Below the pieces are notes generated by a model. That model worked only from the letters and a program-made list of their open reading frames with translations. It was not told where the DNA came from and made no database searches. Shown in pieces: positions 15,936-23,177 of a DNA stretch of 39,680 nucleotides. The stretch covers positions 1 to 39,680 of the IMG/VR virus record IMGVR_UViG_3300026518_000024, one strand, 5' to 3'. Each line of letters begins with the position of its first letter. The first letter of the stretch is position 1. This DNA comes from a virus. A program made the position numbers and the translations under genes.

Positions 15936-17025
15936 TCATTGTTGACTTAAAGTCAGATTCCCACATGCTTATTACTTTAAATTCATGCTCTATGAAAGTG
16001 TCACGTTTGGTTAATGTGCGTTCATACAATTCACCATAGGTTATGCCAGTTGAGGGATTAATGTCTGAGGGTTTGTATATCTGAGGATTCCCATGCCAGT
16101 AATCACCATTAAATTCATACACGGTTTTCGTGATTGGATCATACCCATCAACTGTATAATTCTTCCCTTTAATTAATCCCCCAACCTCACGATGATATGG
16201 GTCGTCGGGTATACCCAATTGGGTTAGCCACGCTTGTGATGCATTAGATATCCGATGATTGCATTTTGGGCACCCGTGGCCGGTAAGGTGATCGCTGGGT
16301 CGTTGTATGAATGGTCCACATTTGGGGCATATTATAGTCACTTTGGTGGTTGCAGAAACATAATTTACTTTGGAATAATCATATTTTTGTCCATGACGTT
16401 TAATAGCCTTATCGATCCAGTCATCGTTATTGCTGGTGATACTAACACTGGCCCGTAATTTTCCACATTTTGGGCACCCTTGCCCTTTTAGATGATTAGT
16501 GGGGGTTTGTGAAAACTTACCATGATCGGGGCAAATGATTTCAATGTGTGTTTTGTTATTGGTGTATTGCACTTGTGAATAATCATATTGACCGTGCACC
16601 AGTGTAGCCGCTTCAACAAAATCGTCAGTAGTTTTGTTATATACCCCCTTGCATTTTGGACACCCGCTCCCTCGTATGTGATCATGTGCAGATTGGTAAA
16701 ATACACCATGATGGTAACACCTAATCGGCAACTTGTGTGAATCGGTGGGGGTGTTCACTTCCGAATAGTCATATCTCGTTCCGTGTGTGTTACCAAATCG
16801 GGTTATCAAATCATGTTTTGGTATGTGGCGGGATTCCATGTGACATGAGGGACACCCACTCCCGCGTAGATGATTACTTGGGGATTGTGAGAAATTCCCA
16901 TGTATTCTGCATCTAATAGTAACCGGAGACGCATTGTTGACATAGACAACATTATCGTAACTATACCGATCATAATGAACGAGGTGTGCTTGGTCTATAA
17001 ACTCGTTGGTAGTTTTGCGCTTCAT
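15928..17025 (-). CDS. Zinc-repeat homing endonuclease, Vsr-like, leftward
   Basis: 365 residues from ATG 17025 (MKRKTTNEFID); a TTG at 17061 extends the frame less plausibly. Four zinc repeats have RYSYDNVVY, CRIHGNFSQSP, NHLRGSGCPSC and similar blocks. The C-terminus has NYTVDGYDPITKTVYEF, GDYWHGNP, GELYERTLTKRD and KVISMWESDF, the same EDxHD/Vsr-type core. It is the only member of the island on the minus strand, tail-to-tail with copy 2 and head-to-head with gp14 (72 bases between starts). A TTGACT box on the minus strand near 17061 may drive it. The start MKRKTT(N/E) is shared with the partial gene at the right edge. Confidence 0.85.
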   Translation of the reverse strand: MKRKTTNEFIDQAHLVHYDRYSYDNVVYVNNASPVTIRCRIHGNFSQSPSNHLRGSGCPSCHMESRHIPKHDLITRFGNTHGTRYDYSEVNTPTDSHKLPIRCYHHGVFYQSAHDHIRGSGCPKCKGVYNKTTDDFVEAATLVHGQYDYSQVQYTNNKTHIEIICPDHGKFSQTPTNHLKGQGCPKCGKLRASVSITSNNDDWIDKAIKRHGQKYDYSKVNYVSATTKVTIICPKCGPFIQRPSDHLTGHGCPKCNHRISNASQAWLTQLGIPDDPYHREVGGLIKGKNYTVDGYDPITKTVYEFNGDYWHGNPQIYKPSDINPSTGITYGELYERTLTKRDTFIEHEFKVISMWESDFKSTMRS

Positions 17026-17072
17026 GTAGATTACTATTTCACATTCCCCGAAACGAGTCAACGATTAACTAC

Positions 17073-17080
17073 CTAAATAC
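17073..17080 (+). promoter_or_regulatory. T4-type late promoter octamer CTAAATAC (gp14)
   Basis: CTAAATAC, 16 bases before ATG 17097; the ribosome-binding site TGGAGATATATT follows. The same leader wording precedes the fibre gene at 5547. Confidence 0.75.
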
Positions 17081-17096
17081 CTGATGGAGATATATT

Positions 17097-18206
17097 ATGC
17101 CAATGTTTACCCCTACACGACCTTTTGAATTAGCTTCTGATGGAGAGAATTACGGCAACCCTGGCAAATATTCAGCCTTTGCCCGTAATGTGGCAGAAAT
17201 TCCATTCCAGATCGGTGGAATTCATTGCTACATATATCGACTAGAAGGGACCTTTGACCAAAAACGGGATGCTCTAAACCTGATGGTTGATGAATCTGGA
17301 ACCGAAGAGGGTGCAACTGGATTAAACACATTTTTAGGAGTTCAGGACCCAATCTTGGGGGAGAACAGAGACCGAGCATACAATTTTGATGAAGTCCCTG
17401 TTATCAAGGGAATTTATCAAATAAGTCAGTCTGAAATGGAGCTATTACGATTTGGTTTTAAGAGTAATGAGACCGTTAGTATGGAATTTCACCAAGGCCA
17501 AGTTGAGAAAAATTTGGGTCGTAGATTTGTTGAGGGAGATGTCATTGAGCTTCCTCATCTACGGGAGGTTGGGCTTGATGGCAGGGTTGCGAATAAATGG
17601 TATGAGGTAAAATCGATTACTTGGAGTCCAGGTGGATATGACCCCACATACCAGAGGCACATCGTTGGGGTCATTCTTCAACCATTGCGACATCAGCAGG
17701 AATTCCTAGATTTATTCGACAATGTGGTAGATCAATATGGAAAAACATTGGCTGAACAAACTTCTAATGAGAAGCAGCTTAATGATATGACTGATGCTAT
17801 TCAGACTATCGCGGGTGATCATGCATCTACTACGTGGTGGGATACAACTATCATGTGGTTTGATCCGACCAATCCCAACAGTTCTCCAGAGCGATTTACT
17901 GATGATGGATTGCCCCCTAATGGTGAACCTGTTCAGCAGGGACCTAGTTTCCCCACAGGGGGCGTTGAGGGGGATTGGCACCTACGGACCGATTTGGTTC
18001 CTAATCGGCTTTACCAGCTAACTGAGGGCCGTTGGAAGCTACGTGAGATCGATATTAAACGCGATTGGCAACCTTACAACTGGGTTGTTCAATGGCAACA
18101 GCATTTTGCGGAGCCATCTGATAAGTCATACACCCTTCATAGTATACATGATGTGATAACAGATCGGGAAGCACTGTCTGACCCTACCAGAAGTCGGGAT
18201 ATATGA
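17097..18206 (+). CDS. 14: Neck protein gp14-like, extended
   Basis: 369 residues against 256 in T4 gp14. Residues about 25-210 match the T4 architecture by eye: IGGIHCYIYRLEGTFD (T4 MRGVECYYVPRE), a middle region with FGF..NE..SMEFH, then EGDVIELPHLREVG and NKWYEVKSITWSPGGYDPTYQ (T4 [27 protein letters not shown]), followed by GVILQPL. The extra C-terminal ~110 residues contain a module, GDWHLRTDLVPNRLYQLTEGRWK, resembling the repeats inserted in the tail sheath here. The protein forms the neck with gp13. A late promoter lies directly upstream. Confidence 0.8.
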   Translation: MPMFTPTRPFELASDGENYGNPGKYSAFARNVAEIPFQIGGIHCYIYRLEGTFDQKRDALNLMVDESGTEEGATGLNTFLGVQDPILGENRDRAYNFDEVPVIKGIYQISQSEMELLRFGFKSNETVSMEFHQGQVEKNLGRRFVEGDVIELPHLREVGLDGRVANKWYEVKSITWSPGGYDPTYQRHIVGVILQPLRHQQEFLDLFDNVVDQYGKTLAEQTSNEKQLNDMTDAIQTIAGDHASTTWWDTTIMWFDPTNPNSSPERFTDDGLPPNGEPVQQGPSFPTGGVEGDWHLRTDLVPNRLYQLTEGRWKLREIDIKRDWQPYNWVVQWQQHFAEPSDKSYTLHSIHDVITDREALSDPTRSRDI

Positions 18207-18284
18207 TATGACACATAAGTTATCAGAATCCATAATATATCACACCATATTACTCCCGTCATTGAATAATACGGACGAAATCCT

Positions 18285-19847
18285 ATGAGACTATTAGAAT
18301 TGATTGATCCATTTAGTGGAAAATATGAATCATTGGCCGAATCATATCCAGCCTATATGAGCGCGGATGCGATATATTCTAATGTTATTGCTGGGCATCA
18401 TCGGCCCGATGATTTTGATGAGGGTGATTTAGAAGATCGAATTTATCAATATCCTCGGTATAAACTGGTTATGATGAATCCAAATGATATTGATGATGAT
18501 CAATATGAGTTATGGGGTCATGAGGATGACTATGCGGATATGATGCGAAATGGATCGCCTATACCGCCCATTGTCGTTCATAATGATGGCGGGTATTATA
18601 CCATTGTTGACGGAACTCATCGGCACCAAGCGGCATTGGATGTTGGGGTTAAACAAATTCCGGTATATGTCGGGACCAGTGGGTCACTGAACGAAGCATT
18701 CTTTAACAATCATTTAGATATTCTGATGCCCATTGTTAATGAGTTGATGCAAACTACGGCCCGTCCGTTAATTTACAGGTTGTGGAAACGATCCAAAAAT
18801 TCAGTTCTTGCGCTGGCTGCTATTAAACGCCTTCATGATCGTGGTGACCCTGATCCCATAGCCACCCTATCCCAAATGTCTGATATTGATGTACCAATGA
18901 CATTCTTAAGTAAACTCGCACACGAAGCTGGAATACTTACTGAATCTACCAATGGATTGTTGGAGTCATTATCTCCTCACGAAATCAATACGATTGCCAC
19001 AGATGCGTGGGAAATGTTCAAAGATTCTGGTAATACGTGGATCAGCGATCATAAGATGGAATATGATCGTCTTGGTGGTGATGATGAGTTTTATGATTTC
19101 CAGACATGGCTCCATCCGGTAATTGTTGCAGAAGTTGAAGAGGCATATAAATGGCTTCAAGGGGCAATTAATTATACTAATGGTAAGGCCGAAATTTTCA
19201 GAGCAATTACTGCACCACCAGATTGGGTTAGTAGTGGGGCATACACCCAGCGGAATTTGGGAATATTCTGGAGTTACGAGCAGAATCAGGCACAGGCTTA
19301 CTGCGGGGGTGGCAAAGATCACGTTACCTTTATCGTGGCGGGTTTAGTTGATCCATCGGGCATTGATTGGTATTCTACCGTTTCTGCTGTGATGCAATTT
19401 GGGTATGAAGAGGAAGAGGTTACAGTATTCGAAGGGTCAGATGTAGAAGTGGTTGGGATATACAAGGATGGTGATAATACTAATTTGATTCAATCTAAAC
19501 AAATGCTGAATGCTGCAGAAATCCCCACAACGATTGTGTATCATGCTACATTTAGTTCCAATATCCCATCTATTCGAAAGAATGGACTAAAAGCCCAAAT
19601 AGGTAAAAATTCGGCGGACTTTGGCGAACCAGATCGTGGGGTTCATATATTTTATGATATGGATACCTTGGAGGATGCTGTTGCCAATTGGAATATGGAC
19701 TGGCATGAGCATGAAGACAAACCATTATCGGCTATCACATTGCGGATACCAACAGAATGGATAACCAGTCCATCAGATAGTGGATATGGCATGATAGCAC
19801 GTTCAATACCAGCAAGCATGATTGTTGATGTGGTGAATAACATTTAA
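18285..19847 (+). CDS. Polyvalent protein: ParB-like + two ADP-ribosyltransferase-like domains
   Basis: 520 residues. About 75-125 is ParB/Srx-like (PIPPIVVHNDGGYYTIVDGTH, then HRHQAALDVGVKQIPVYV). About 300-395 fits an R-S-E ADP-ribosyltransferase: EIFRAI (Arg strand), LGIFWSYEQNQAQAY (Ser strand), VDPSGIDWYST, then YEEEEVTVFEGSDVEVVGI with the ExE glutamates. About 415-515 is a second ART/KptA-like unit: IVYHATFSSNIPSIRKNGL, GVHIFYDMDTLEDA, then ITLRIPTEWI. No signal peptide or membrane span. It lies 78 bases after gp14 without an evident late octamer; the 78-base gap shows nothing. T4 Alt and ModA/B are phage ARTs, but this layout differs. A NADAR gene lies two genes on. Function as a host-directed modifier is inferred. 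Confidence 0.65.
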   Translation: MRLLELIDPFSGKYESLAESYPAYMSADAIYSNVIAGHHRPDDFDEGDLEDRIYQYPRYKLVMMNPNDIDDDQYELWGHEDDYADMMRNGSPIPPIVVHNDGGYYTIVDGTHRHQAALDVGVKQIPVYVGTSGSLNEAFFNNHLDILMPIVNELMQTTARPLIYRLWKRSKNSVLALAAIKRLHDRGDPDPIATLSQMSDIDVPMTFLSKLAHEAGILTESTNGLLESLSPHEINTIATDAWEMFKDSGNTWISDHKMEYDRLGGDDEFYDFQTWLHPVIVAEVEEAYKWLQGAINYTNGKAEIFRAITAPPDWVSSGAYTQRNLGIFWSYEQNQAQAYCGGGKDHVTFIVAGLVDPSGIDWYSTVSAVMQFGYEEEEVTVFEGSDVEVVGIYKDGDNTNLIQSKQMLNAAEIPTTIVYHATFSSNIPSIRKNGLKAQIGKNSADFGEPDRGVHIFYDMDTLEDAVANWNMDWHEHEDKPLSAITLRIPTEWITSPSDSGYGMIARSIPASMIVDVVNNI

Positions 19848-19850
19848 TTA

Positions 19851-19879
19851 TTGACAAACGATATTAGGTATGATATAAC
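19851..19879 (+). promoter_or_regulatory. Sigma70-type promoter (TTGACA-17-TATAAC)
   Basis: TTGACA (19851-19856), 17-base spacer, TATAAC (19874-19879), then TAGGAG and ATG 19908. It is one of the best host-type promoters in the window. Confidence 0.85.
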
Positions 19880-19907
19880 TCTTATATACCCATATAGGAG
19901 ATGTCAT

Positions 19908-20624
19908 ATGTTTAATATCAAGGTTCCTGCCCATGTTGAAGACAAGCATGTTGATCGTTATGTTGAGGGTGCCAAACAGCGCATATACTATAATGCACGA
20001 AAGGCTAAATTCAAAAATTGGATTGCAGAAGTCCCCGATGCACAGCGATTGGCTGATTGGCTCGGACAAAATGGTGAATTTTCTGGAAACTGGGTATATC
20101 CAGATGGCACCAATGCCGATGATGCTGAATTTACGGCTGAACATTATCCGGTAGACGATTCTATTGTTTGGGCGTCTCATCCAACCACCCGTGGTATCTG
20201 GGCTGGTGATTTTGGTAGTATTCTGATGGGGATGCGTGATAATCTTGATAAGTATGGGTGGCTGACTGAAAAACAGGCAGATGTTGTTCGTAAGGCATTG
20301 GCCCGTAAAGAGCAGTGGGTAGCTGAGGCGGAGGCCAAGAAAGTAGCTTACCGTGAAGAAAATATGAAATCCCAATGGATCGGGAAAATCAAAGAGCGCC
20401 GCGATTGGGTGCTGACCATTACTAAGGTATTGTCATTTGATGGTCAATGGAATACCCTGTATATTAACCTTATGAAGGACCAAAACGGTAACATCATCGT
20501 CGGTAAAGGCACCAAGCGCTATGGAGATGAGGGTGATACCATTAAGGTTAAAGCTACCATCAAGGCTCATGATGAGCGTGACGGCGTTAAACAGACGGTT
20601 GTTAACCGTCCTAAATTTGGATAA
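19908..20624 (+). CDS. Unknown N-terminal domain + C-terminal OB-type nucleic-acid-binding domain
   Basis: 238 residues from ATG 19908 (MFNIKVPAHVED), with ATAGGAG upstream. The C-terminal ~85 residues (SQWIGKIKERRDWVLTITKV, LYINLMKDQNGNIIVGKG, TIKVKATIKAHDERDGVKQT) match a pattern widespread in phage and plasmid polyvalent proteins. It is G-x-(I/V)-x(2)-R, a strand, D-x-x-G-N, then a final TVK-AH-x(4)-GVKQT strand, and looks like a five-stranded OB fold. The N-terminal part has DWLGQNGEFSGNW and LTEKQADVVRKALAR, both shared with the paralogue at 21612. It has its own sigma70-type promoter, so early expression is likely. It may bind ssDNA or RNA. Confidence 0.7.
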   Translation: MFNIKVPAHVEDKHVDRYVEGAKQRIYYNARKAKFKNWIAEVPDAQRLADWLGQNGEFSGNWVYPDGTNADDAEFTAEHYPVDDSIVWASHPTTRGIWAGDFGSILMGMRDNLDKYGWLTEKQADVVRKALARKEQWVAEAEAKKVAYREENMKSQWIGKIKERRDWVLTITKVLSFDGQWNTLYINLMKDQNGNIIVGKGTKRYGDEGDTIKVKATIKAHDERDGVKQTVVNRPKFG

Positions 20625-20629
20625 TTATA

Positions 20630-21103
20630 ATGAATGACCCAATAGCATTCACCAAAGTCAAACTGCCTTATGGATGGTTAGGTAATATGTCACCCCATAG
20701 AGTGTCCATGTGGGGTGATGAATGGCCTACCGCAGAACATGCATTTCAGGTAGGGCGGTTCCCAGAAGATCATATGCTGCGCACTGGAAATCTCCATCAT
20801 ATTAAGTCACCTATGGAAGCCAAACAAATTGTTCAACATTACCGAAATGATATGGTCATCATGCCGACGTCAGATGAAGATGTTGGGTTGATGCATAACG
20901 TGTTAATGGCCAAATTAGAATATAATGATTGGATGATCGACGAATTACTGATGACTCGTGGATGCAGAATAATCGAAGACGTCACTAAGCGTCCTCACGG
21001 AAATGGATTGTTTTGGGGCGCGGCTTTACAAAATGGTAAATGGGTGGGGGACAATATGCTTGGACAACTATGGATGTCGCTACGGGACGAAGATTGGACT
21101 TGA
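20630..21103 (+). CDS. NADAR/YbiA-family protein (candidate ADP-ribose glycosidase)
   Basis: 157 residues from ATG 20630, 5 bases after the OB gene. Blocks seen: YGWLGNMSPHRV, WPTAEHAFQVGRF (family signature WPT-x-EH-x-FQ, about residues 32-43), IKSPMEAKQI, VLMAKLEYND, LLMTRGCRIIED, then GLFWGAA and NMLGQLWMSLRDE. Length fits the family (about 150-180). The usual D-x(1-2)-WG reads GLFWG here, preceded by HGN. YbiA-type enzymes cleave N-glycosidic bonds. NADAR members reverse guanine-linked ADP-ribosylation of DNA made by DarT1-type toxins, and phage NADARs are reported as anti-DarT factors. Co-transcription with the OB gene and nearness to ART-like domains support a role in ADP-ribose metabolism here. 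Confidence 0.8.
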   Translation: MNDPIAFTKVKLPYGWLGNMSPHRVSMWGDEWPTAEHAFQVGRFPEDHMLRTGNLHHIKSPMEAKQIVQHYRNDMVIMPTSDEDVGLMHNVLMAKLEYNDWMIDELLMTRGCRIIEDVTKRPHGNGLFWGAALQNGKWVGDNMLGQLWMSLRDEDWT

Positions 21104-21147
21104 TGTATATGAATAATTATGTATGACGAATTATGGAGGAGAATAGC

Positions 21148-21561
21148 ATGGAAACGAAAAATGAAAAATTTGTTCGGTTGAGTAGTCAGCGGAAGGAAAA
21201 ATCTATCGGATTTATCAACTCGTTGAAAAAGTTGATGGCACCCACATATGAAAGTGATGTTGTTGAGCGACAAGCAATTGTAGATGATCTTTATGCGTCT
21301 GTGGATGATCTTGCTGATGTATTTGGTCTCGGATCAGGAAACCATATCGTGGTTAAGGACACTGATGAGCCGTCTGAGACAATTAAGGACTTGGAGTCTA
21401 TCACGGAGAAGGTGGTGGCCCCTATCACCATTGTGCCCGTCCCTGATGAGGATGAACGATTGATGGGTATGGCCCCGACTATTGACGAAGCCATTAACCT
21501 AATCGCTGACGGTTCCCCAAATGCTGCCCGCATAATGTTGATTAGATTGTTGGCCACGTAA
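21148..21561 (+). CDS. Small acidic protein, unknown
   Basis: 137 residues from ATG 21148 (METKNEKFVRL); GGAGGA lies 6 bases upstream and includes the in-frame ATG 21133, so the later start is chosen. The N-terminal half is helical and charged. The middle is acidic (DTDEPSETIKDLE), and the end (TIDEAINLIADGSPNAARIML) looks like a helical hairpin. No known motif and no membrane segment. It lies in the accessory run between the NADAR gene and the second OB paralogue, 44 bases after the former. Confidence 0.55.
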   Translation: METKNEKFVRLSSQRKEKSIGFINSLKKLMAPTYESDVVERQAIVDDLYASVDDLADVFGLGSGNHIVVKDTDEPSETIKDLESITEKVVAPITIVPVPDEDERLMGMAPTIDEAINLIADGSPNAARIMLIRLLAT

Positions 21562-21564
21562 TGG

Positions 21565-21593
21565 TTGACAATCAGTATTCATTGGTGTAATGT
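21565..21593 (+). promoter_or_regulatory. Sigma70-type promoter (TTGACA-17-TAATGT)
   Basis: TTGACA (21565-21570), 17-base spacer, TAATGT (21588-21593). AAAGGAG and ATG 21612 follow. Confidence 0.8.
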
Positions 21594-21611
21594 GGATGAA
21601 AAGGAGTTACT

Positions 21612-22280
21612 ATGCGACCCACAAATGTTGAAAACCGCCGACGCCCACACACCCTATCAAATCATGAACGCCGTGATCATTATGTTGCCAAGCATAATCG
21701 TGCAGCATGGATCAATCAGTTCCCAGAGGCGTCCACGATTAGCGATTGGTTATATCGGGAGGGAGAGTTTGCTGGACATTGGGAAACCCTACATGGTCAA
21801 CCGATTGATGATTCACAGATTGGTCTTGATGGGATTCCTAATGACCCAAACGCGATATGGTTTGATCATCCCGCTACAGTAGGAATGATGGATGTGCCAG
21901 TGATTAAATCGTTGTTTGACGGTCTTGAGCAATACGGTGCCCTCACCGAAAAACAGACACTATTGGCTCGTAGACTTCTGGCTAATGCAAGAAATAAGGC
22001 AACGCCTGTTGGTAACACCCCATCATCACAGTGGGTAGGAAAGATCAAAGAGCGCCGTAAGTGGGAGTTGACCGTTGATAAAATTCTGTCTTATGAGGGC
22101 AATTATGGCATGTCATATATCAGCATGATGCACGACAAAGATGGTAATACCATTGTAGGTAAAGGGACAAAACGCTTTGGGACAGAGGGAAATACGATCA
22201 CTGTGGTTGCGACTATTATCGATCACACTACTCGTAATGGGGTCAAACAGACGATTATCAATCGTCCCAAAATTGTATAA
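21612..22280 (+). CDS. Paralogue of the OB-domain protein at 19908
   Basis: 222 residues from ATG 21612, with AAGGAGTTACT upstream. The C-terminal half is clearly homologous to 19908-20624: SSQWVGKIKERRKWELTVDK, MSYISMMHDKDGNTIVGKG, TKRFGTEGNTITVVATI, then NGVKQTIINRPK. The N-terminal half also aligns loosely (ISDWLYREGEFAGHWE with LADWLGQNGEFSGNWV; GALTEKQTLLARRLLA with GWLTEKQADVVRKALA). The two genes frame the NADAR gene and each has its own TTGACA promoter, so the pair arose by duplication and both are kept. Probable nucleic-acid-binding OB fold; partner unknown. Confidence 0.7.
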   Translation: MRPTNVENRRRPHTLSNHERRDHYVAKHNRAAWINQFPEASTISDWLYREGEFAGHWETLHGQPIDDSQIGLDGIPNDPNAIWFDHPATVGMMDVPVIKSLFDGLEQYGALTEKQTLLARRLLANARNKATPVGNTPSSQWVGKIKERRKWELTVDKILSYEGNYGMSYISMMHDKDGNTIVGKGTKRFGTEGNTITVVATIIDHTTRNGVKQTIINRPKIV

Positions 22281-22291
22281 CGGAGAATCAT

Positions 22292-22609
22292 ATGTTGGAT
22301 TGCACAGTGGATTATGAGACTATCGCGCAAGAGCGTGAGCAACACACCCGTCGCACAAAACTATTTGCTGCGGTGGTCATAGCAGTCATGGATGATTATA
22401 TTCAAGATGTAAAAACATATGGTCTGCATGAAACAATTAAGCAATGTCGGGCATGGTTTTTCTCAAACGATGGCAAAGAGGTGTTGACCTGTGCTGGCAT
22501 CTCTGTGTCTGAGCGCACCCTAAATGGGATGATTGAATTTATTACCAAAGGTGTCCGATCTAGTATTGCACTGGTGAAAGAATCTAATCGGGATGAAGAA
22601 ATGGCATGA
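22292..22609 (+). CDS. Small helical protein, unknown
   Basis: 105 residues from ATG 22292, with CGGAGA 6 bases upstream. It is mostly helical by composition (ETIAQEREQHTRRTKLF, VVIAVMDDYIQDVKTY, IKQCRAWFFSND), with a mildly hydrophobic stretch FAAVVIAVM too short to call a membrane span. It is 11 bases after the OB paralogue and overlaps the next small gene (ATGA). No family recognised. Confidence 0.6.
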   Translation: MLDCTVDYETIAQEREQHTRRTKLFAAVVIAVMDDYIQDVKTYGLHETIKQCRAWFFSNDGKEVLTCAGISVSERTLNGMIEFITKGVRSSIALVKESNRDEEMA

Positions 22610-22782
22610 TCGAAATGATCAATATATTGGATCATTGGATGTTATATGCCGTTCATGGGCCACATGCTGGCATAAAGCTGGTTGGTGCGAATAATGGATT
22701 GCCGAATGAATATATGTTCCCAAATTGCGAGGGGCATCTTTTTCCGTGGCGTCTACAGATGACAACCCCGAAATCCTCTTGA
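22606..22782 (+). CDS. 58-residue protein, unknown
   Basis: It starts at ATG 22606, overlapping the previous stop (ATGA), and ends at TGA 22780-22782. The protein begins MIEMINILDHWMLYA and includes AGIKLVGANNGLPNEYMF and CEGHLFPWRL, a natural-looking composition. Translational coupling to the upstream gene makes it credible despite its size. Its stop overlaps the TTGACG promoter box of the next unit. Confidence 0.5.
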   Translation: MIEMINILDHWMLYAVHGPHAGIKLVGANNGLPNEYMFPNCEGHLFPWRLQMTTPKSS

Positions 22783-22807
22783 CGGTATTACTATCACATG
22801 ATAAAAA
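22779..22807 (+). promoter_or_regulatory. Possible sigma70-type promoter (TTGACG-17-TAAAAA)
   Basis: TTGACG (22779-22784), 17-base spacer, TAAAAA (22802-22807). Downstream (22842-22855) a TCCTC-GATT-GAGGA hairpin sits in the leader of the gene at 22898, and TATAAATG (22834-22841) resembles the late octamer. The 115-base gap 22783-22897 holds nothing else. Confidence 0.5.
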
Positions 22808-22897
22808 ACGATATCCTGATAGACTCCTCTATCTATAAATGGTCCTCGATTGAGGAGCTATTATTGGGTAAAGGCAACAAGGAAATGGGGAAATATA

Positions 22898-23176
22898 ATG
22901 ATTGAATGTATTTTACTGGCGGGACAATTGATGATCCACGCCACTCACGATATCTCAAATGGTGTAAATGTATCACCGAGTGGTGTGGATTATGAGATAT
23001 TTGTCCCAGTAGTTGGCACTTCATTCACCAATACGGTTGGTATGACAGATGGGGGAACCGTTGCAATGAACATGACAACATACAGGGCTACATATCAGGT
23101 ATACATTTACCAGTCTGAATATGGAGAGTTCACAATCCAAGGACTTTTAGAGTCATGCCCAACGGGAGGAAATTGA
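22898..23176 (+). CDS. Small beta-rich protein, unknown
   Basis: 92 residues from ATG 22898 (MIECILLAGQ); the reading frame is open from 22850 but the ribosome-binding site (GGGGAAA) favours the ATG. Blocks: HDISNGVNVSPSGVDYEI, FTNTVGMTDGGTVAM, YRATYQVYIYQSEYGEFT. It looks like a small beta-sheet protein with no motif I recognise. It precedes the Thg1-like gene by one base and is probably co-transcribed with it. Confidence 0.55.
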   Translation: MIECILLAGQLMIHATHDISNGVNVSPSGVDYEIFVPVVGTSFTNTVGMTDGGTVAMNMTTYRATYQVYIYQSEYGEFTIQGLLESCPTGGN

Positions 23177-23177
23177 T

